From positions 806,070-870,069 of the forward strand of contig NZ_LMOZ01000003.1 in NCBI RefSeq assembly GCF_001423695.1: a stretch of 64,000 nucleotides of DNA, given 5' to 3'. The first letter of the stretch is position 1. Every line of letters starts with the position of its first letter. The position numbers and the translations under genes were made by a program. The stretch comes from Leifsonia sp. Leaf336. Lineage in GTDB: Bacteria; Actinomycetota; Actinomycetes; Actinomycetales; Microbacteriaceae. The notes below the pieces were generated by a model. That model ran no database searches. It was not told the origin of the DNA and saw only the letters and a program-made list of their open reading frames with translations. Shown here in pieces: positions 1-8,153 of the stretch.

Positions 1-1
1 G

Positions 2-388
2 ATGAGGCGACCGCTGAACGGGCCGGAGCGGCCTGAGCCCGGCCCTCGTCTCGTCGCGGAGGTCCTGCGTGCCCTCCAGGCGGACGGCGTCGAACCATTG
101 AGCCGCGTCATCGGACCGCATCCACGCGTCGTCGTCGACATCGGTGAGGAGCCGCGGGCGTGGTGCGCGGTCTCCGGCTTCAGTCCGGGACCGGCCGATG
201 CGGCCGCACTGAGCTGGGAGCTGCGTTCGGTGAACGGCGCCCCGGGAGTGGTGGGGAGCCGATCGGGGAGGGTGATCGTCGTCGCCGTGCTCTCCGGGAT
301 CGTGGGTGACGTGACGGACATCTGGATCGTCGCGAACCCCGACAAACTGCGGAGGTGGAGAGCCGGCTCCGTGGACGATCGGCTCTAG
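2..388 (+). CDS. C-terminal part of an ECF41-type (SigJ-like) sigma factor, cut by window start
   Basis: The frame is open to the left edge, so this is the tail of a longer gene. The visible ~128 residues match the SnoaL-like extension that follows the sigma2/sigma4 domains in ECF41 sigma factors: 'NGAPGVVG', a short beta-rich stretch, then the NPDKL motif near the end, which is typical of this group. In ECF41 proteins this extension modulates sigma activity in place of a separate anti-sigma factor. The DNA-binding domains lie outside the window. The TAG stop (386-388) overlaps the stop of the converging DUF2207 gene within a single CTAG. Confidence is good for the domain, moderate for the sigma-factor identity because the core is not visible. 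Confidence 0.72.
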   Translation: MRRPLNGPERPEPGPRLVAEVLRALQADGVEPLSRVIGPHPRVVVDIGEEPRAWCAVSGFSPGPADAAALSWELRSVNGAPGVVGSRSGRVIVVAVLSGIVGDVTDIWIVANPDKLRRWRAGSVDDRL

Positions 389-2280
389 ACGCCGCCGCCC
401 CCGCCTCCGCCGCCCCCGCCTCCGGAGAAACCGCCGCCTCCGGTGCCGCCCGACGACGAGCTGCTCGCCATCGTTGTGCTGGAGGATATCCCGCTGACCA
501 TCTGGGAGAGCACGGCGGCGTTGAACGCGGTCTGACCCGAGTACCAGCCCGGCGTCTGCCCGGTCTGCTCGTAGAACCTCCCGAGCTCGGCCAGCCACTT
601 CTTCTCCTCGCCGAAGAGCACGGCCCACGGCAGGAGGCGCTCGGTGAGCTGGAGCATCTCGCGCGGGTCGTCGACGGCGACCGTCACGCGCTCGGCGCCC
701 TGCGGCGATTGCAGGTAGCGGATGCGGTCGGCCTCGGCGAGCTCGATGTACATGCGCAGCCCGTCCACGTACTCCCGGAGCGTCGTTCCCGTGCTGGTCA
801 GGGGCGAGCGCGAGAGGAGGATCGCGGTGACGACGAAGAGCACCACGGAGCCGAGGAGGATCCCGAACGGCCAGGCCCCTCCGTAGACCCCGACGATGCA
901 CAGGATCGCGCTGACGACGGCGAGCACGGTCGCGCCCAGCCCGGTGAAGAGGAGCGCCCGGATCGGCCCGCGCGGCCCGGAGGTGCGGTACCCGAGCCCG
1001 GTGGTGTCTTTGTGCACGCGCTTCAGCAGTGACTGGATGGCGCGCGCGACACGCGAGTTGGAGGAGCCGAGAGCGAGGGTGTCGCCGGGCGCGGGCGGGT
1101 CGCCGAACAGGGCCTTCAGGAACTGCAGTTCGTCGGTCGTCGGGTGCGGGTCTCGCAGCGCCTGACGACCTGTCGCCTCCGTCGAGACGAATTCGAGCGT
1201 GTAGGAGGGGCGGCCGAAGAAGCCTTTGGCGGCCTCCAGCACTCGCACCCGGCCCGACACGGCGAGGTCGAGAGTCTGCGCCGGCACGGCCTTCTTGCTG
1301 AGTCCGGTGACGTCCGCCGCGAGCAGCAGCCCCTCCTTCGGCGGGACGTACTCGGGGATGATGATGCCGCGCCCCGGAGCGTCGCGCAGGAAGCGCACGC
1401 GCACGACGACGGCGCCGATCACCGTTAGCAGCACGATGAGGAGGCCGGCGACGGCCGCGTAGCCCCAGCCGGTGTCGAACAGCCCGTCCGCGCGCGCCGT
1501 GAAGGTGCCGGGAGCGAAACCGATCGCGAACGTGAGGTTCTCGCGCGGCCCGAGCTGCTCGGCGCTGAAGCGGTACCCGTCGCCCGTGCGCTCGACGGTC
1601 GCCTTGTCGGTGGAGCCCTGCACGCCTCGGTAGGCCGAGGCCTCCCCCTGCAGCGCCCCGGCGAGCCCCGGGCCGAGGTGGACGGTGGCGGTGACGCGGT
1701 CGAAGGGCTGCGCCCATTCGGTGCCGTTGGCGTCCCAGTAGAACTCGTCGTCGCCGGTGTCGGCGAAGTAGCGCGTGACGTTGGTCTGCCGGTACGTGAT
1801 GACGTAGGTCTGGTCGCCGTGCACGAAGTCCTTCGCCGCGATCGTCAGCGACAGGATCCCGCTGTCGGACTCGCTCGTGTACGGACGCGGGGCGCCGTTC
1901 TCGTCGGTGACCGACACGACCTGGAGGCCGGTGGGATGTCCGTCGTAGTCCTCGACCAGCTCGCGCCGGATGCCGTGGTTCTGATCCGTCTCGGGGAAGC
2001 GCGCCACGAGTGTCTCGACCGTTGTGAGCGTCGAGTGCCCCGCCGCATCGCGGCCGAGTCGGTAGTCGCCGTCGAAGCTCGCGAACGTGAAGTCGTCGAC
2101 GCCGGTGGGGGCGAGAGCGGTGATCGGAGCGCGGTCGGCAGCTCCGGCCACCGCAGGCGCAGCTGTTGCTGCCACGGCGCCGCCGGCGATGACCAGAGCG
2201 CCCGCTGCCGTGGCGAGCACGGCCGCGATCAGCCTCCCGGCCCGCCCGCGCGGGCGCCGGTCTCGTTCGCGGACTCCCAC
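385..2280 (-). CDS. DUF2207 membrane protein with Gly-rich tail
   Basis: About 631 residues from a GTG at 2280; the frame extends to an ATG at 2397, but that adds ~39 low-complexity residues before the signal peptide. From the GTG, a short basic stretch is followed by a hydrophobic signal segment ending near 'AAPAVAGA'. Then come an extracellular beta-rich DUF2207 domain, a membrane helix (around 'GYAAVAGLLIVLLTVIGAV'), a cytoplasmic domain, two further helices, and a C-terminal tail of Gly and Ser typical of the family. DUF2207 proteins are common actinobacterial envelope proteins of unknown function. The stop codon overlaps that of the converging sigma gene. Confidence 0.85.
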   Translation of the reverse strand: MGVRERDRRPRGRAGRLIAAVLATAAGALVIAGGAVAATAAPAVAGAADRAPITALAPTGVDDFTFASFDGDYRLGRDAAGHSTLTTVETLVARFPETDQNHGIRRELVEDYDGHPTGLQVVSVTDENGAPRPYTSESDSGILSLTIAAKDFVHGDQTYVITYRQTNVTRYFADTGDDEFYWDANGTEWAQPFDRVTATVHLGPGLAGALQGEASAYRGVQGSTDKATVERTGDGYRFSAEQLGPRENLTFAIGFAPGTFTARADGLFDTGWGYAAVAGLLIVLLTVIGAVVVRVRFLRDAPGRGIIIPEYVPPKEGLLLAADVTGLSKKAVPAQTLDLAVSGRVRVLEAAKGFFGRPSYTLEFVSTEATGRQALRDPHPTTDELQFLKALFGDPPAPGDTLALGSSNSRVARAIQSLLKRVHKDTTGLGYRTSGPRGPIRALLFTGLGATVLAVVSAILCIVGVYGGAWPFGILLGSVVLFVVTAILLSRSPLTSTGTTLREYVDGLRMYIELAEADRIRYLQSPQGAERVTVAVDDPREMLQLTERLLPWAVLFGEEKKWLAELGRFYEQTGQTPGWYSGQTAFNAAVLSQMVSGISSSTTMASSSSSGGTGGGGFSGGGGGGGGGGGV

Positions 2281-2446
2281 CTGCCCCGCCGTCCTCCGTC
2301 CGTCGGACGGTTCGGTTCGGCCGCCGGCCGGCCCGGCAGCATGAGTCCCATCCTGACACGGTGGGCCGACAGGGAACCTTTTCGCGGCACCGGACATAAC
2401 AGGAAGACGTCGCGAGCGGGGAGGGCTCTATTCGGCTGCGACGTCA

Positions 2447-2487
2447 CGGGCCGCGCGTCGCTTCGGGGGGAGCAGGCGCGCGGCCCG
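2447..2487 (-). terminator. GC-rich hairpin, probable terminator of the FG-GAP gene
   Basis: An exact 11-bp inverted repeat (2447-2457 with 2477-2487) with a 19-nt loop lies about 43 nt downstream of the FG-GAP protein's stop on the minus strand and before the next minus-strand gene. No strong T-tract follows, so it may be an intrinsic-like or factor-dependent terminator. Confidence 0.5.
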
Positions 2488-2529
2488 AGGCTGGACTGAA
2501 AGGAACAGAAGCCATCTGGCGGCCGACTC

Positions 2530-4113
2530 TCACTGGATGAGGAACTGCATCGTCTGCCAACCCGAGCCGATCTGCGTCTCCTGCCCGCTTCCCAGCGGGT
2601 CCTTGTTGTAGATGAGCTTGCCGGTTCCCGAGATGTCCGCGTAGACCACACCGACGGACCCGCGGCCTTCGTAGTCTCCGATCGACCAATCGAGTCGCCA
2701 CCCGGTCGTGGGGACTCCGTGGTCCTGCGCCAGGCTGACACTGCGGACGAACGGTGTGCTTGCGCCGGCCGGTGTGCGGTTCGGATCGACGGACGAGCCC
2801 TCGACGGTCAGGTCCGCGTACCCGTCGCCGTTGAAGTCTCCGGCTGCGACCCCACCCCACGACGGGAAGTCTTCGCCGGTGAGGCGCACGCCGGAGCTGA
2901 AGGGGCGGTGCAGCGGATCGGTCGCGTAGTGGTTCAGGTATAGGTAGTTCGCCCCGTCCTGGGTGCCCGCAATGATGTCGGCGTAGCCGTCACCGTTGAC
3001 GTCACCCACCGCGACGCGGAGGAACGGTAGCCATCCACTTCCGATGACGGTCGGCGAGGTGAACGGCACCTTCCCGGGGTTGCTGCCGATGTTGTTGTAG
3101 TACGCCCACAGCGCGCCTGTCGAGGTGACCGCCACGACGTCCGCGTAGCCGTCGCCGGTGAGGTCGCCCTCAGCCGTCCATTGGATCGGCCCGTTGTTCA
3201 GCCAGCCCGACCCGATGACGCGTCCCGTGCTGAAGGGGACATGGCCCGGGTTGGTCTTCACACCGTTCGCGTACATCCAGAGCTGGCCCGTCGTGTCGAC
3301 GGCCAGGAGGTCGGCGTACCCGTCACCGGTGAGGTCTCCGTCATGCGTCAGCGCGGGTCGCTTCGCCGCCTTCGCGATCGCGGGGCAGTCGTCGGCGAAA
3401 GTCAGTTGTCCGCTCCCGACCGCGATCCCCTGACTCGTGGTGCCGACCGAGTACGTGGAGGATGTCAGTGGCGCGAGGCTGCTCTTGTCCACGGTCTTGT
3501 CGAACGCGATTGCCCCGTTCGCGTCGGCGGTAGCGTTGACGTACGCGGCGGCGCCCGGCATCGACACGGAGTACGGCTCGCCCGGCACGAATCCCGTGAG
3601 CGTGCCCGCCACACGCACCGAGGTGGCGCTCACCCCGCCCGGGGTGAGGTACCTCGTGTCGCACACGTATCTCGCGGTCGGCGTCCCTACCGCGTTCACC
3701 GCGCTGGCACACGCATTGCTCGTGTAGATGCGGCCGCCGAAGGAGGTCGTACCCTGCATCAGCGTCGCCGTGTACTGGGCGGAGGCGATGAACCTGTCCG
3801 TCAGGGTCTGGTCCACGGACGACGTGCCCTGGTCGTCCGCGACGAAGGGAACGTCGTCGAGGAGCTCGGAGTTCATGGACACCGCTCGGAAGTGGAGGTC
3901 GTACGTCGCCCCAGGCGTGAGATTCGTGAACTGCGCTGTGACTCGCATCGCCGTGTAGTACCCCTGGTGCAACGATCCGCAGTCGATGACCGTCGCGAGC
4001 GATGTGGCCGTCGGGCGGGTGACGGCCGATGCGGGCCCAGCTCCCAGCACCACCGTCGCTCCCACGACCATCGCCGCGACCAGCCCGACCAAAACACGCA
4101 GACTCGTGCGCAC
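2530..4113 (-). CDS. Secreted FG-GAP/VCBS repeat protein
   Basis: Start chosen at GTG 4113, with a GAGGGGG Shine-Dalgarno 6 nt upstream; this puts a classical Sec signal peptide (RTSLRVLV..., cleavage after 'GPASA') at the N-terminus. The ORF could be read from 4311, but that adds an unlikely leader. The ~527-residue protein has an N-terminal extracellular region with several Cys, then at least four FG-GAP repeats, recognisable by 'DLTGDGYAD', 'DVNGDGYAD' and 'DFNGDGYAD' calcium-binding-like loops. Such repeats form beta-propellers in secreted or cell-surface proteins; the substrate or partner is not predictable. It appears monocistronic. Confidence 0.85.
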   Translation of the reverse strand: MRTSLRVLVGLVAAMVVGATVVLGAGPASAVTRPTATSLATVIDCGSLHQGYYTAMRVTAQFTNLTPGATYDLHFRAVSMNSELLDDVPFVADDQGTSSVDQTLTDRFIASAQYTATLMQGTTSFGGRIYTSNACASAVNAVGTPTARYVCDTRYLTPGGVSATSVRVAGTLTGFVPGEPYSVSMPGAAAYVNATADANGAIAFDKTVDKSSLAPLTSSTYSVGTTSQGIAVGSGQLTFADDCPAIAKAAKRPALTHDGDLTGDGYADLLAVDTTGQLWMYANGVKTNPGHVPFSTGRVIGSGWLNNGPIQWTAEGDLTGDGYADVVAVTSTGALWAYYNNIGSNPGKVPFTSPTVIGSGWLPFLRVAVGDVNGDGYADIIAGTQDGANYLYLNHYATDPLHRPFSSGVRLTGEDFPSWGGVAAGDFNGDGYADLTVEGSSVDPNRTPAGASTPFVRSVSLAQDHGVPTTGWRLDWSIGDYEGRGSVGVVYADISGTGKLIYNKDPLGSGQETQIGSGWQTMQFLIQ

Positions 4114-4394
4114 GACATCCCCCTCGTCGACCGGACGTCTTGATGCCGGCGCACGACTCAGAATAGGGGCACGCCTGCCTGGCGCTCCACAGAAATCGGG
4201 AACCGGAGTACGCCCCCGTTCGGGTGGGTTGCCCGCATGCATGCAAGCCGCCTGCCGCATCAACGACCCGATCCCTCCCAGCGGAGGACCGGGCCAGGAG
4301 CCACAAGTCATCGGTCTTGAGATTCAACTGTCGCGAACCGGCGACATCTGTGCGCGAACTCGATAGCGCAACTAGCTCAAGAAGTGACTAACGG
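4114..4394. other. Intergenic region without recognised gene
   Basis: This holds the promoter side of the FG-GAP gene and the 3' flank of tRNA-Gly. No convincing ORF, repeat or attachment-site duplicate was seen. Confidence 0.4.
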
Positions 4395-4465
4395 AGCGAG
4401 TGACGGGAATCGAACCCGCGCTATCAGCTTGGGAAGCTGAAGTTCTACCATTGAACTACACTCGC
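4395..4465 (-). tRNA. tRNA-Gly (anticodon CCC)
   Basis: On the minus strand a 71-nt cloverleaf folds with 7-bp acceptor GCGAGTG/CACTCGC, D-arm, anticodon stem TCAGC/GCTGA around loop TTCCCAA (anticodon CCC at 4431-4433, reading GGG), and T-arm with GGTTCGATTCC. The 3' CCA is not encoded (next bases on the minus strand are CCG). The 5' end faces the accessory region; the 3' end faces the FG-GAP gene. Confidence 0.95.
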
Positions 4466-4611
4466 GCAGCCCGGAATTCCAGATAAACACTGGGAAGTAG
4501 GGCTGCGGCCCAGACTACCCGCTCAATGGTTCTTGGCCAAACTCACCGTTTACTCACCGCTTTGAAATTGCTGAACCTTTAGCCGTCGGGTCGGTTGTAG
4601 TGGCGAAACGA

Positions 4612-4639
4612 CGATGGCCGCCTCTCGGGGCGGCCATCG
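4612..4639 (-). terminator. Intrinsic-like terminator of the MBL-membrane pair
   Basis: A perfect 11-bp stem (4612-4622 with 4629-4639) closes a 6-nt loop 17 nt downstream of the membrane protein's stop. On the minus strand it is followed by TCGTTTCG, a weak T-rich tract. Confidence 0.6.
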
Positions 4640-4655
4640 CAATCGACGCAGGGAA

Positions 4656-5369
4656 CTAGCGAGCGGGACGTGCAGCTCGCGCTGTCGTGATCACAGTTCG
4701 AGCTAAATGGTTGCTGAACGTCTCTGCTTGGACCTTGACCCAGTTGTCATTGACTGCGAACGCCCAGAACAACAGCAACGCAATGTGGCCGAGAAGGACG
4801 ACGAGACCTACGAGTGGGACCGAGGTGAAGAACAGCACGACGGCGTTGACGGCCAACCCAGCGAGTATGACTCCGACCGCAGCACCCTTCACGGCACAGG
4901 TGTTTCTGCGGAAGCCGTACCGAGCGTTCTCGTGTCGGACGATGGACGCGTCTATCCCGTCCCGGCGGATCACACTGATCGCCAGATCGACCGCCTCGCG
5001 GTACCGGGTGTCGGCCTGCTCTGGGTTGGAAGCCTCCTCCGCAGCGGTGGGGAGATTCTCACCGGTCAGCTGGCAGATCGCCTCCCGCAGCCGTCGACGC
5101 GATTCGGTGTCCCCGCTGTCGCGGTGACGCAGCGCCCGCGTCGTCGGCAGCCCATCCCACTCGGAGACGAGGCGTTCCTGCAGAAGTCGCCCTCTGCCTC
5201 GGACGAGTTCGTTCGCGACGGAGATGATGCCGACGACCCCGAGGGCCGGGATGCTAATCCCGACCCACGGCGTGTTGACGAGGTAGAGGACAAATAGCAG
5301 CAGCGGCAACATCAGAACCACTGCTGGCGCAGTCCTCGCCTGCAGGGTGTAGCTGTCGAAGCCGCTAAT
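4656..5369 (-). CDS. Four-helix membrane protein paired with MBL hydrolase, possible ATT start
   Basis: Function unknown. The product (~237 residues from 5369) has two hydrophobic helices near the N-terminus ('APAVVLMLPLLLFVLYLV' and the following GISIPALGVVG segment), a ~110-residue charged cytoplasmic part, and two helices in the C-terminal half. This 2+2 arrangement with an internal soluble domain recalls membrane-acting effectors of conflict systems, but I cannot name a family. The best ribosome site (TGGAGG) precedes an ATT at 5367-5369 that overlaps the TAG of the upstream MBL gene. The nearest ordinary starts are GTG 5321, which shortens the N-terminus, and TTG 5390, which lies before the SD. 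It is translationally coupled to the MBL gene. Confidence 0.6.
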   Translation of the reverse strand: MSGFDSYTLQARTAPAVVLMLPLLLFVLYLVNTPWVGISIPALGVVGIISVANELVRGRGRLLQERLVSEWDGLPTTRALRHRDSGDTESRRRLREAICQLTGENLPTAAEEASNPEQADTRYREAVDLAISVIRRDGIDASIVRHENARYGFRRNTCAVKGAAVGVILAGLAVNAVVLFFTSVPLVGLVVLLGHIALLLFWAFAVNDNWVKVQAETFSNHLARTVITTARAARPAR

Positions 5370-6411
5370 CGTCTTCCTCCAGGGGGCCAATCCCGGTGAT
5401 CGGACCCCAGCCGTCCCGCTTCGTTCCGGGCGACCAGTAGGCGATGGTCTTCCCCTCGGTGACATACACTCCCGCGCCACGTCGTCCCAGCGCGTTGGTG
5501 ACCTTCGGCGACGGGTGTTTCTCGGAGTTCTTCGCGCTGCTGATGTAGGCGTCGGTCTTCCGGAACCCGTGGTCGATCGGTCCGAGAATCCGGTCGAGGA
5601 TATCCGGGCCGACGTTGCGATGGCTTCCGTGGTGAGGTGCCTGGAACAAGTCGAGCGGGTATGCGCTGAATGCTCCGACGTGTGCCTCATACTCGTCCGC
5701 TGCCGCCTCGAGCGAAGGGATGCCGGCGTCTCCGGTGAACATCAGCCGCTTCCCATCGACCTGGAGGAGCGTGATTACCGAGCTCTTGTTCCGGGGGCTG
5801 GTTTCGTCGGAGTTTGTGAGCGTCTCAGACGGGTACAGTGCACGCACGCGCTCGAGGACCTTGACGCCCTTGGTAAGCAGGCTGCCGAAGAACGATGTCT
5901 TGCGAGCATCAGCGACACCGGTCGTGACCTCGACGATCGCCTCTGCAAGCAGCTCGTTGTAGTAGTCCAAGCTCGGCCCGAGGATCCGAATCGCGCCGCC
6001 GAAGCGCTCTGCCCCGGCGTACGGCTCCGTTACGGTGACGCCGAGTTCGATGGCCTTGTCGTAAACCGCGACGATCTTCTCGTAGTTGCCCAGCTTGTCG
6101 GCGTCCCGGTAGTGCTTCCACGGCAGGTGAATCATCAGCTCGTCGACACTGCAATTGTCGAGCAGGGTGAGGAGACCGTTGAGGTGGTCTGTGTCCGGAT
6201 GGGTAGAGATGACCAGGTCGACGTGGGTGGAGCCGTAGTACTTGCGGATGTGGTCGGCGAGGTTCTCACCGATGGCAGTAAACCCGCCGTCGATGACCAC
6301 TACGGCCTGCCGGCCAAGCGCTGCAGAGTCGAATCGCATGGCGATCGCGTCGCCGCTCTTGGAACTGTCCCCGTCTTCGTTCTCAACGGGGAGGAAATCA
6401 ATCTCGTGCAC
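5365..6411 (-). CDS. MBL-fold (ComEC/Rec2-like) metallo-hydrolase
   Basis: A 348-residue metallo-beta-lactamase-fold protein starting at GTG 6411 with an AGAAGGG site upstream. Metal-binding motifs are intact: HPDTDH (71-76), 'FTGDAG' (225-230) and 'APHHGSH' (258-264), followed by a 'SEKHPSPKV' segment. This is the soluble ComEC/Rec2-like subtype, many members of which are hydrolases of nucleic acids or phosphoesters. No membrane competence domain is fused, so a transformation role is unlikely. Its stop overlaps the start of a membrane protein, giving a two-gene module next to a defence-like AAA/RloB pair; a role in genome conflict is inference. Confidence 0.8.
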   Translation of the reverse strand: MHEIDFLPVENEDGDSSKSGDAIAMRFDSAALGRQAVVVIDGGFTAIGENLADHIRKYYGSTHVDLVISTHPDTDHLNGLLTLLDNCSVDELMIHLPWKHYRDADKLGNYEKIVAVYDKAIELGVTVTEPYAGAERFGGAIRILGPSLDYYNELLAEAIVEVTTGVADARKTSFFGSLLTKGVKVLERVRALYPSETLTNSDETSPRNKSSVITLLQVDGKRLMFTGDAGIPSLEAAADEYEAHVGAFSAYPLDLFQAPHHGSHRNVGPDILDRILGPIDHGFRKTDAYISSAKNSEKHPSPKVTNALGRRGAGVYVTEGKTIAYWSPGTKRDGWGPITGIGPLEEDD

Positions 6412-6595
6412 TTTCGTGCCCTTCTCGTGTGTGCGCGGATGGCCGCGCGGGGGTTTGATTTTGGACGCGCGGGGTCACCGCACGCTGACTCGCCGGGGGC
6501 GCCTTTCGGGTGCGCCGGTCCCAGCGGTGTCCTTTCCCCTGTCGTGTTGCGGTGTGGCGGATAACACGAGAAGTAGCGAGTTGTCTACTTTCCGT

Positions 6596-6647
6596 AAGAC
6601 CCTTGGGGGTCTTAGAGTCGTAGATGTTTCTCCGACAGAGACATCTA
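6596..6647. other. Two adjacent hairpins in the divergent intergenic region
   Basis: The first is a 7-bp perfect stem AAGACCC/GGGTCTT (6596-6602 with 6607-6613, loop TTGG). The second pairs TAGATGT with ACATCTA (6621-6627 with 6641-6647), extended by CTC/GAG across a small bulge. They lie in the 440-nt region between the divergent MBL and AAA genes, which contains no believable ORF. They could be a bidirectional terminator/attenuator or part of a small RNA. Confidence 0.35.
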
Positions 6648-6811
6648 GACCCCGATCCACCTGAGCGCCTCGAGCCGACAGGTCGGTCGGGGTTCTCTGG
6701 TTTCCTGGAGGCCCAGAGGCCTCAGGGGTACCACCAGTATATCAAAGGGCGCTGACAAAACCGTGTCCCCATCCGATTTCGGCGTGTTTCTCGTCGATTC
6801 TGCGCATTTTT

Positions 6812-6830
6812 AGTACCGAAAACCGGTACT
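6812..6830. promoter_or_regulatory. Palindromic operator candidate before the AAA-RloB operon
   Basis: AGTACCG-AAAAC-CGGTACT is an exact 7-bp inverted repeat. Its right arm overlaps a -10-like TACTAT (6827-6832), and it ends 21 nt before the ATG at 6852. A dyad over a -10 next to a defence-like operon suggests a repressor site; the repressor is not encoded nearby. Confidence 0.45.
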
Positions 6831-6851
6831 ATGGGGGTATTAGGGAGAGCA

Positions 6852-8153
6852 ATGCTTCTAGGTTTCAAGGTCAGCAACTTCAGGTCGTTTAGGGATCCCG
6901 CGCTCCTCTTGCTAACGAGGTCTGGTCGAGTTGAGGGTGAGGCTGGGGGGTTTCCCGATCCGTCGATCGCCCCCGCCGTGGCGATCTTCGGGCCGAACGC
7001 ATCCGGCAAGTCGAACCTCCTCCGGGCGATATCGACGATGTTCGGGATGATTCAATCTCCTACCAGCGACGGCGATAGCGGCTTACCTTTCTCGCCGTAT
7101 GTGCTGGGAGAGGAGCCAGGGGCGTTCACCCTGTTCGAGGTAATGGTGAGGATTGACGGCGTCCGTCATGACTACGGATTCACCTACGACGCTGATCGGA
7201 TCCTTAGCGAATGGCTTCGGTCGTGGCCTAAAGGCCGGCAACGTACCCTCTTCGAACGCGACGCGAACGACGCCGACGGGTGGCGCTTCGGCGACACGCT
7301 TACCGGTCAGAACGCTGCGCTTGCTCGGGCAACCCGCCCTAACGCGCTCTTCCTATCGACCGCGAGGCTGCTGCAGCACGACATCCTTTCTCCGATTCAG
7401 CAGCACTTGGCAACGCTCGTGCGGACGATCACATCTGAGAACCTCCCCGGCTTGATGCAGGACACGCTTCGATCGCTGAGCGAGGATCCGACGCGAGCGG
7501 GACGAGTGATCAAGTTGATGAGTCGCGCTGACCTTGGCGTCGTCAACATGACAGTCGAAGAGGACGTGATGCCTGATGATATTCGCGAAGCTGCCCGAGC
7601 GTTCTACTCGACGTTGATGCCAGGTGCGTCACCAGAGGAAATGGACGAACGGTTTGGTCTCAAATCGCTTGCACCGCGTCTTAGACACAGTGGCGCTGGC
7701 CGCGAGGTTGCAATTCCATTCTCCTGGGAGTCGGTTGGAACGCAGAACTTCCTCGCTTTACTCGGTCCGATCCTGGACCGGCTGGAGTCTGGCGGTGTCT
7801 TGGTTGTTGACGAAATCGACACAAGCCTGCACCCAAGGCTGGTCGCCGAGCTCGTTCGCCTATTCCAGTCGCCCAAGACGAATCCGAATCAAGCCCAGCT
7901 GGTTCTATCCACGCACGACGTCACCATCATGATGAACACCGGCGTCTACAACGTCCTAGAACGGGACCAGCTCTGGTTTGTAGAGAAAGACTTTGCTGGC
8001 GCGAGCGTGCTACGTGCTCTCTCGGAGTTCAGTCCACGCCGGAACGAGGTGTTCAGCCGCAACTATCTCAATGGGAAGTACGCAGCGATACCTCGAATCG
8101 ATCAGCACGCGTTCTTGGATCTCTGGGATGAAACGGGTGAGCTCGAACCGTGA
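6852..8153 (+). CDS. AAA_21-type ATPase of an RloA/AbiLi-like defence pair
   Basis: Start at ATG 6852, preceded by AGGGAG five bases upstream; an upstream in-frame ATG (6831) lacks a site. The 433-residue protein begins with an SMC-like 'FKVSNFRSF' strand and carries Walker A GPNASGKS (47-54), an ABC-like signature region ('ESVGTQNFLALL'), Walker B with 'VLVVDEIDTSLHP' and a 'STHD' switch. This is the OLD/AbiL-class ABC ATPase that partners toprim/RloB nucleases in phage exclusion. It overlaps the following RloB gene by four bases (GTGA), so the two are probably made in fixed ratio. Local base composition is lower in GC than the flanks, consistent with recent acquisition. Confidence 0.85.
   Translation: MLLGFKVSNFRSFRDPALLLLTRSGRVEGEAGGFPDPSIAPAVAIFGPNASGKSNLLRAISTMFGMIQSPTSDGDSGLPFSPYVLGEEPGAFTLFEVMVRIDGVRHDYGFTYDADRILSEWLRSWPKGRQRTLFERDANDADGWRFGDTLTGQNAALARATRPNALFLSTARLLQHDILSPIQQHLATLVRTITSENLPGLMQDTLRSLSEDPTRAGRVIKLMSRADLGVVNMTVEEDVMPDDIREAARAFYSTLMPGASPEEMDERFGLKSLAPRLRHSGAGREVAIPFSWESVGTQNFLALLGPILDRLESGGVLVVDEIDTSLHPRLVAELVRLFQSPKTNPNQAQLVLSTHDVTIMMNTGVYNVLERDQLWFVEKDFAGASVLRALSEFSPRRNEVFSRNYLNGKYAAIPRIDQHAFLDLWDETGELEP

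Noticed and set aside
4395-4465. tRNA-Gly as the attachment site of the 4.6-37 kb accessory region
   Set aside because: Elements usually insert at the tRNA 3' end, but here the 3' end faces left, away from the region, and no duplicate of the tRNA end was found near the broken integrase.
4541-4562. Repeated ACTCACCG near the tRNA as integrase arm-type sites
   Set aside because: Only two short copies, and no matching repeats beside the integrase remnant.
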